Assembly: GCA_946999025.1 (NCBI GenBank)
Contig: CAMQBP010000103.1
Coordinates: forward strand, 1-6,836
Direction: 5' to 3'
Source of the DNA: an uncultured Prevotella sp.
GTDB lineage: Bacteria > Bacteroidota > Bacteroidia > Bacteroidales > Bacteroidaceae
Length of the DNA stretch: 6,836 bases
Position numbers and translations under genes: made by a program. Below are positions 5,903 through 6,836 of the stretch, piece after piece (position 1 is the stretch's first letter; the number at the start of each line of letters is the position of its first letter). The notes under the pieces are model-generated. The model was not told where the DNA came from. It ran no database searches and saw only the letters and a program-made list of their open reading frames with translations.

Positions 5903-5969
5903 GGCTGGCTGTATCCGATACCTAAAAATGAGGATGTTTGATGGCGAACATTTGTAAAGAACACCAGCC
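5903..5969 (+). promoter_or_regulatory. sdhC leader: long-range stem enclosing a possible 9-codon uORF
   Basis: GGCTGG-C-TGT (5903-5912) pairs with ACACCAGCC (5961-5969) as nine pairs with one bulged C. The left arm sits at the predicted transcription start. The enclosed segment contains an ATG frame at 5928-5957 (MRMFDGEHL then TAA) that ends 3 nt before the right arm. A ribosome stopping there would cover that arm, which suggests a translation-coupled switch, but no expression evidence exists and no known riboswitch is recognised. Confidence 0.3.
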
Positions 5970-6036
5970 AAGGAACAACTATTTAAACGCACACATCAAT
6001 ATACTAACATTTAAATACTTTAATTATCAATCATTT

Positions 6037-6723
6037 ATGTGGTTAATCAATTCATCTATTGGTAGAAAAGTGGTCATGTCGGTTACCGGCATTGCGCTTA
6101 TTCTGTTCCTGACATTTCACATGTCAATGAATGTTGTCGCCCTCTTTTCAGGAGAAGCGTACAACATGATTTGTGAACTTTTGGGTGCCAACTGGTATGC
6201 GGTGGTGGCTACGATAGCACTTGCAGCTTTGGTTGTTTGTCATATCGTCTACGCATTCATCCTGACGGCACAAAACCTGCGTGCTCGCGGCAACGAACGT
6301 TATGCCGTTACGCAACGAAGCTCTAAGGTAGAGTGGGCATCTCAAAACATGTTGGTGTTAGGCATCATCATTCTTTTGGGCTTACTTCTTCACTTGTACA
6401 ATTTCTGGTACAACATGATGTTTGCCGAGATCTTTCACATTGCCGATCCCTTAGGCAATCCTGCTGACGGATTTGGTTACATTCGTGAAACATTTGCACA
6501 ACCTCTGTACGTGGTGCTGTATGTCATTTGGCTGGTTGCCATCTGGTTTCACCTCACGCATGGCTTCTGGAGTGCGATGCAAACACTTGGAATCAGCAAC
6601 AAAATCTGGTTCAATCGATGGAAGATCATCGGCGAGGTGTACGCCACGTTGCTGATGTTAGGCTTCCTTGTTGTTGTTCTCGCATTTGCCTTTGGCTGCG
6701 CGCCAAGTTTGTGCTGTGCGTAA
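6037..6723 (+). CDS. sdhC: Succinate dehydrogenase/fumarate reductase cytochrome b subunit
   Basis: 228-residue membrane anchor of the succinate:quinone oxidoreductase, which binds heme b, carries electrons between menaquinone and the FAD/Fe-S subunits, and in anaerobic Bacteroidota mostly acts as fumarate reductase. The protein shows five hydrophobic helices (about 10-37, 52-78, 102-127, 155-180 and 196-220), the single-subunit di-heme type. Candidate axial heme ligands are H28, H69, H119 and either H172 or H175 (FHLTHGFWSAMQTLG, a strong family signature). The start at 6037 (MWLINSSIGRKVVMS) matches the usual Bacteroidales N-terminus. The frame is open further upstream to an ATG at 5941 and a TTG at 5938, but those 30-odd residues are polar and unlike the family. 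The C-terminus carries three cysteines (GCAPSLCCA) of unknown meaning. No Shine-Dalgarno is seen. sdhA follows after a 34-bp gap, which indicates one operon. Could equally be named frdC. Confidence 0.95.
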   Translation: MWLINSSIGRKVVMSVTGIALILFLTFHMSMNVVALFSGEAYNMICELLGANWYAVVATIALAALVVCHIVYAFILTAQNLRARGNERYAVTQRSSKVEWASQNMLVLGIIILLGLLLHLYNFWYNMMFAEIFHIADPLGNPADGFGYIRETFAQPLYVVLYVIWLVAIWFHLTHGFWSAMQTLGISNKIWFNRWKIIGEVYATLLMLGFLVVVLAFAFGCAPSLCCA

Positions 6724-6744
6724 TTGTTTAATCTGATTACATGT

Positions 6745-6751
6745 AAGGAAG
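6745..6751 (+). promoter_or_regulatory. Ribosome-binding site of sdhA
   Basis: AAGGAAG, 6 nt before the sdhA ATG, is one of the few Shine-Dalgarno-like sequences in this window and supports the start at 6758. Confidence 0.6.
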
Positions 6752-6757
6752 AATATT

Positions 6758-6836
6758 ATGACACAAATAAATTCAAAAATACCTGAAGGACCAGTAGCTG
6801 AGAAGTGGACCAATTACAAGGCTCACCAGCGTTTGG
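6758..6836 (+). CDS. sdhA: Succinate dehydrogenase/fumarate reductase flavoprotein subunit, N-terminal fragment
   Basis: Only 26 codons (MTQINSKIPEGPVAEKWTNY and six more) are present before the window ends. The opening with IPEGPVAEKWTNYKAHQ matches the N-terminus I recall for Bacteroidales SdhA/FrdA, just before the FAD-binding Rossmann motif, which lies outside the window. The full protein should be about 640-660 residues and carry the covalent FAD and the succinate/fumarate active site. Its position 34 bp after sdhC, with its own ribosome-binding site, agrees with the standard order sdhC-sdhA-sdhB; sdhB is expected just beyond the right edge. Confidence 0.88.
   Translation, partial: MTQINSKIPEGPVAEKWTNYKAHQRL

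Noticed and set aside
5728..5964. 78-codon minus-strand frame between DUF3467 and sdhC
   Set aside because: It runs through the best promoter and leader of the sdh operon, and its Lys/Arg/Asn-rich translation reflects AT-rich non-coding DNA.

Overview
The window looks like chromosomal DNA from an anaerobic Bacteroidota bacterium, most likely Prevotella or a close relative. Three things point there. The protein sequences read like Bacteroidales members of their families: a BtGH84-like glycosidase, a DUF3467 protein, and a five-helix SdhC followed by an SdhA that begins MTQINSKIPEGP. Most genes lack a Shine-Dalgarno sequence and have AT-rich start regions. TAnnTTTG boxes, the Bacteroidota -7 element, lie upstream of every transcription unit. 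The genus assignment is an inference from recalled family sequences; no search was run.

Layout from left to right: (1) the first 182 codons of mnmG (tRNA U34 modification) on the minus strand, running off the left edge; (2) a divergent 320-bp intergenic region with a promoter for each side and a hairpin in the leader of the next gene; (3) a complete secreted GH84 beta-N-acetylglucosaminidase on the plus strand; (4) a perfect 16-bp stem-loop that probably terminates both convergent genes; (5) a YitT-family membrane protein on the minus strand; (6) about 800 bp without a credible gene, containing several inverted repeats and a degenerate 21-bp tandem repeat that ends just upstream of a promoter; (7) a small DUF3467 gene; (8) a 377-bp gap with a possible terminator, the best promoter in the window and a long leader; (9) sdhC/frdC and the first 26 codons of sdhA/frdA, the start of the succinate dehydrogenase/fumarate reductase operon.

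Only the last two genes form an evident operon. The others are separate housekeeping or accessory units: tRNA modification, amino-sugar release from glycans, a membrane protein of unclear function, a small conserved protein, and anaerobic respiration.

I see no evidence for an undescribed multi-gene system such as a defence island, mobile element or CRISPR array. The most interesting unexplained sequence is non-coding: the 21-bp repeat array before the DUF3467 promoter, the sdhC leader with a possible uORF inside a long-range stem, and the inverted repeats in the 4.77-5.01 kb gap.
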